Origin: Deltaproteobacteria bacterium
GTDB lineage: Bacteria > Desulfobacterota > Desulfobacteria > Desulfobacterales > JAUVKB01
DNA: 14,214 bases
Assembly: GCA_030596405.1 (NCBI GenBank)
Contig: JAUVKB010000034.1
Coordinates: 1 to 14,214, forward strand
Direction of reading: 5' to 3'
Under the pieces are notes generated by a model, which worked only from the letters and a program-made list of their open reading frames with translations, ran no database searches and had not been told where the DNA came from. A program made the translations under genes and the position numbers. This document shows positions 13,434 through 14,214 of this stretch, piece by piece. Every line of letters begins with the position of its first letter. Position 1 is the stretch's first letter.

Positions 13434-14214
13434 ACGCTTTTAACTCCTACATGTTTTTCCACCACGGCGGATGGGGTTTTAATATTATCAACCTTACTTA
13501 ATTCTTCCTTGTTAAAAAACTTTATCGGTAATTTTAAAACTTCGGCAAGATCAGTTAATCCAGGCTCATCTTTTTTTATATTAATTGTTGCAATAACTGC
13601 AAGACTGCCGGATGCCAGTTGAAACCGGTTTAAGGTTTCAAAAAGAAAAGACTTTATCTCTTCCATGCTTGTGTTCCGGTTACACCCTATACCGGCAAAT
13701 AAAGACCTGGGCCGTAATACCAGAATGCCGGAAGGAAGATCAACCCTTATATCATCAATAAAAACACCGGGGATTTTTTTAAGATTTTTACCCATATCCG
13801 GCTCTGTCATAAGAATCGGATTCAAAATTGTATCATCTGTGAAACCAAAAGGATCATAAAGGCATATTTTTTTGCCGGTAAGCAAAGCCATATTGACGTT
13901 TTTTATAGCAGCAGGGTTTTCAATAAAAAGACCCTTTTTTTTGGCAATAACATCGATAGCCGTGATATGATTTATATCCGTGGCAGTGGTGATAACAGGA
14001 TCAGCGCCGATTAACCCGGCCGTTTTTACAGCAAGATCGTTGGCTCCGCCGATATGTCCTGATAAAAGGCTGACGGCATGATGCCCCATCTCATCGACGA
14101 CGACGACAGCGGGATCGACGGTCTTGTTTATAATAAACGGTGTGATGATCCGGACGACTATTCCTGTCGACATGATGATGATATGCCCGTTGTAGGCCTT
14201 GAATTTGCCGGACA
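13328..14214 (-). CDS. cbiG: Cobalt-precorrin-5A hydrolase (CbiG), 5' end outside window
   Basis: CbiG opens the delta-lactone of cobalt-precorrin-5A, releasing acetaldehyde, in anaerobic cobalamin synthesis. The frame runs past the ATG at 14173 to the right edge. The residues upstream, KFKAYNGHIIIM before STGIVVRII, match the family's N-terminal pattern, so the true start is outside the window. SLLSGHIGGANDLA (about 35-48 counting from 14173) marks the central domain. LFAGIGCNRNTSMEEI opens the C-terminal domain, which ends complete at TSFI. The stop (13328-13330) lies 106 bp inside the cbiH frame, so the two genes overlap and are probably translated together in a minus-strand cobalamin operon entering from the right. 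Confidence 0.93.
   Translation of the reverse strand, partial: SGKFKAYNGHIIIMSTGIVVRIITPFIINKTVDPAVVVVDEMGHHAVSLLSGHIGGANDLAVKTAGLIGADPVITTATDINHITAIDVIAKKKGLFIENPAAIKNVNMALLTGKKICLYDPFGFTDDTILNPILMTEPDMGKNLKKIPGVFIDDIRVDLPSGILVLRPRSLFAGIGCNRNTSMEEIKSFLFETLNRFQLASGSLAVIATINIKKDEPGLTDLAEVLKLPIKFFNKEELSKVDNIKTPSAVVEKHVGVKSVCEAAAILAAGKGKLIVPKQSTRNVTVAIARTSFI

Noticed and set aside
13328..14173. cbiG starting at ATG 14173
   Set aside because: The frame continues upstream to the window edge with family-like residues, so this Met is internal.
1..14214. CRISPR arrays, insertion sequences, tRNA or rRNA genes
   Set aside because: No regularly spaced repeats, transposase motifs, terminal inverted repeats or tRNA/rRNA-like segments were seen on either strand; the repeats found are short tandem units.
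9678..14214. VWA protein as a CobT-type cobaltochelatase subunit for the cobalamin operon
   Set aside because: The cobalamin genes are the anaerobic cbi type, where cobalt is inserted early by a single-subunit chelatase. They are on the opposite strand, and no CobN or CobS is present.

Overview
The window looks like chromosomal DNA from a strictly anaerobic, probably sulfate-reducing member of the Desulfobacterota. This is inferred from gene content, not from a marker gene. It combines a NarI/HdrE-type membrane iron-sulfur oxidoreductase, an acyl-CoA beta-oxidation set resembling anaerobic aromatic or hydrocarbon degradation, a glycyl-radical-enzyme activase, two further radical SAM enzymes, anaerobic (cbi-type) cobalamin genes and a candidate selenocysteine codon. 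Base composition is moderate and AT-leaning. I saw no rRNA, tRNA, transposase, phage gene or CRISPR array.

Layout. (1) 1-1304, minus: the N-terminal 434 residues of a membrane-bound ferredoxin/heme oxidoreductase of the ETF:menaquinone-oxidoreductase/HdrE-D type, running off the left edge. (2) 1305-1653: a divergent control region with a good minus-strand promoter, overlapping dyads and a small hairpin with a T-tract. (3) 1654-4518, plus: a tight operon of a thiolase, a zinc-ribbon/OB-fold partner and an acyl-CoA dehydrogenase, in the style of bbsB-bbsA-bbsG of benzylsuccinate beta-oxidation. (4) 4519-5674: a possibly decayed reading frame, a MoaD/ThiS-like beta-grasp protein ending in GG, a possible Cys-rich micro-ORF, a 15-bp tandem duplication and an unrecognised 100-residue protein. 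(5) 5675-6679: a BssD-like glycyl-radical-enzyme activase with two extra ferredoxin-type cluster motifs, but no glycyl radical enzyme in the window. (6) 6719-7063: a CxxC...CxxC protein whose frame is crossed by one UGA right after a Cys and right before a strongly structured stretch, making it a candidate selenoprotein. (7) 7135-12521: a same-strand set of four genes: a B12-binding-type radical SAM protein with an unusual coiled-coil C-terminus, an unknown 173-residue protein, a NorD/CobT-like VWA protein and a radical SAM/SPASM protein. (8) 12546-14214, minus and convergent: cbiH and the 3' part of cbiG, overlapping by 106 bp.

How the parts may work together. The thiolase pair and the dehydrogenase would catalyse two steps of a side-chain beta-oxidation such as that of benzylsuccinyl-CoA or a related succinate adduct. 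Electrons from the dehydrogenase would pass through an electron-transfer flavoprotein to the divergently transcribed membrane oxidoreductase and on to menaquinone. The activase would install the glycyl radical on an enzyme encoded elsewhere, plausibly the fumarate-adding enzyme that makes the substrate. The two radical SAM genes, the VWA gene, the 173-residue gene and the candidate selenoprotein form an accessory block whose function I cannot name. It reads like a cofactor, maturation or chaperone system and is the best candidate here for something undescribed.
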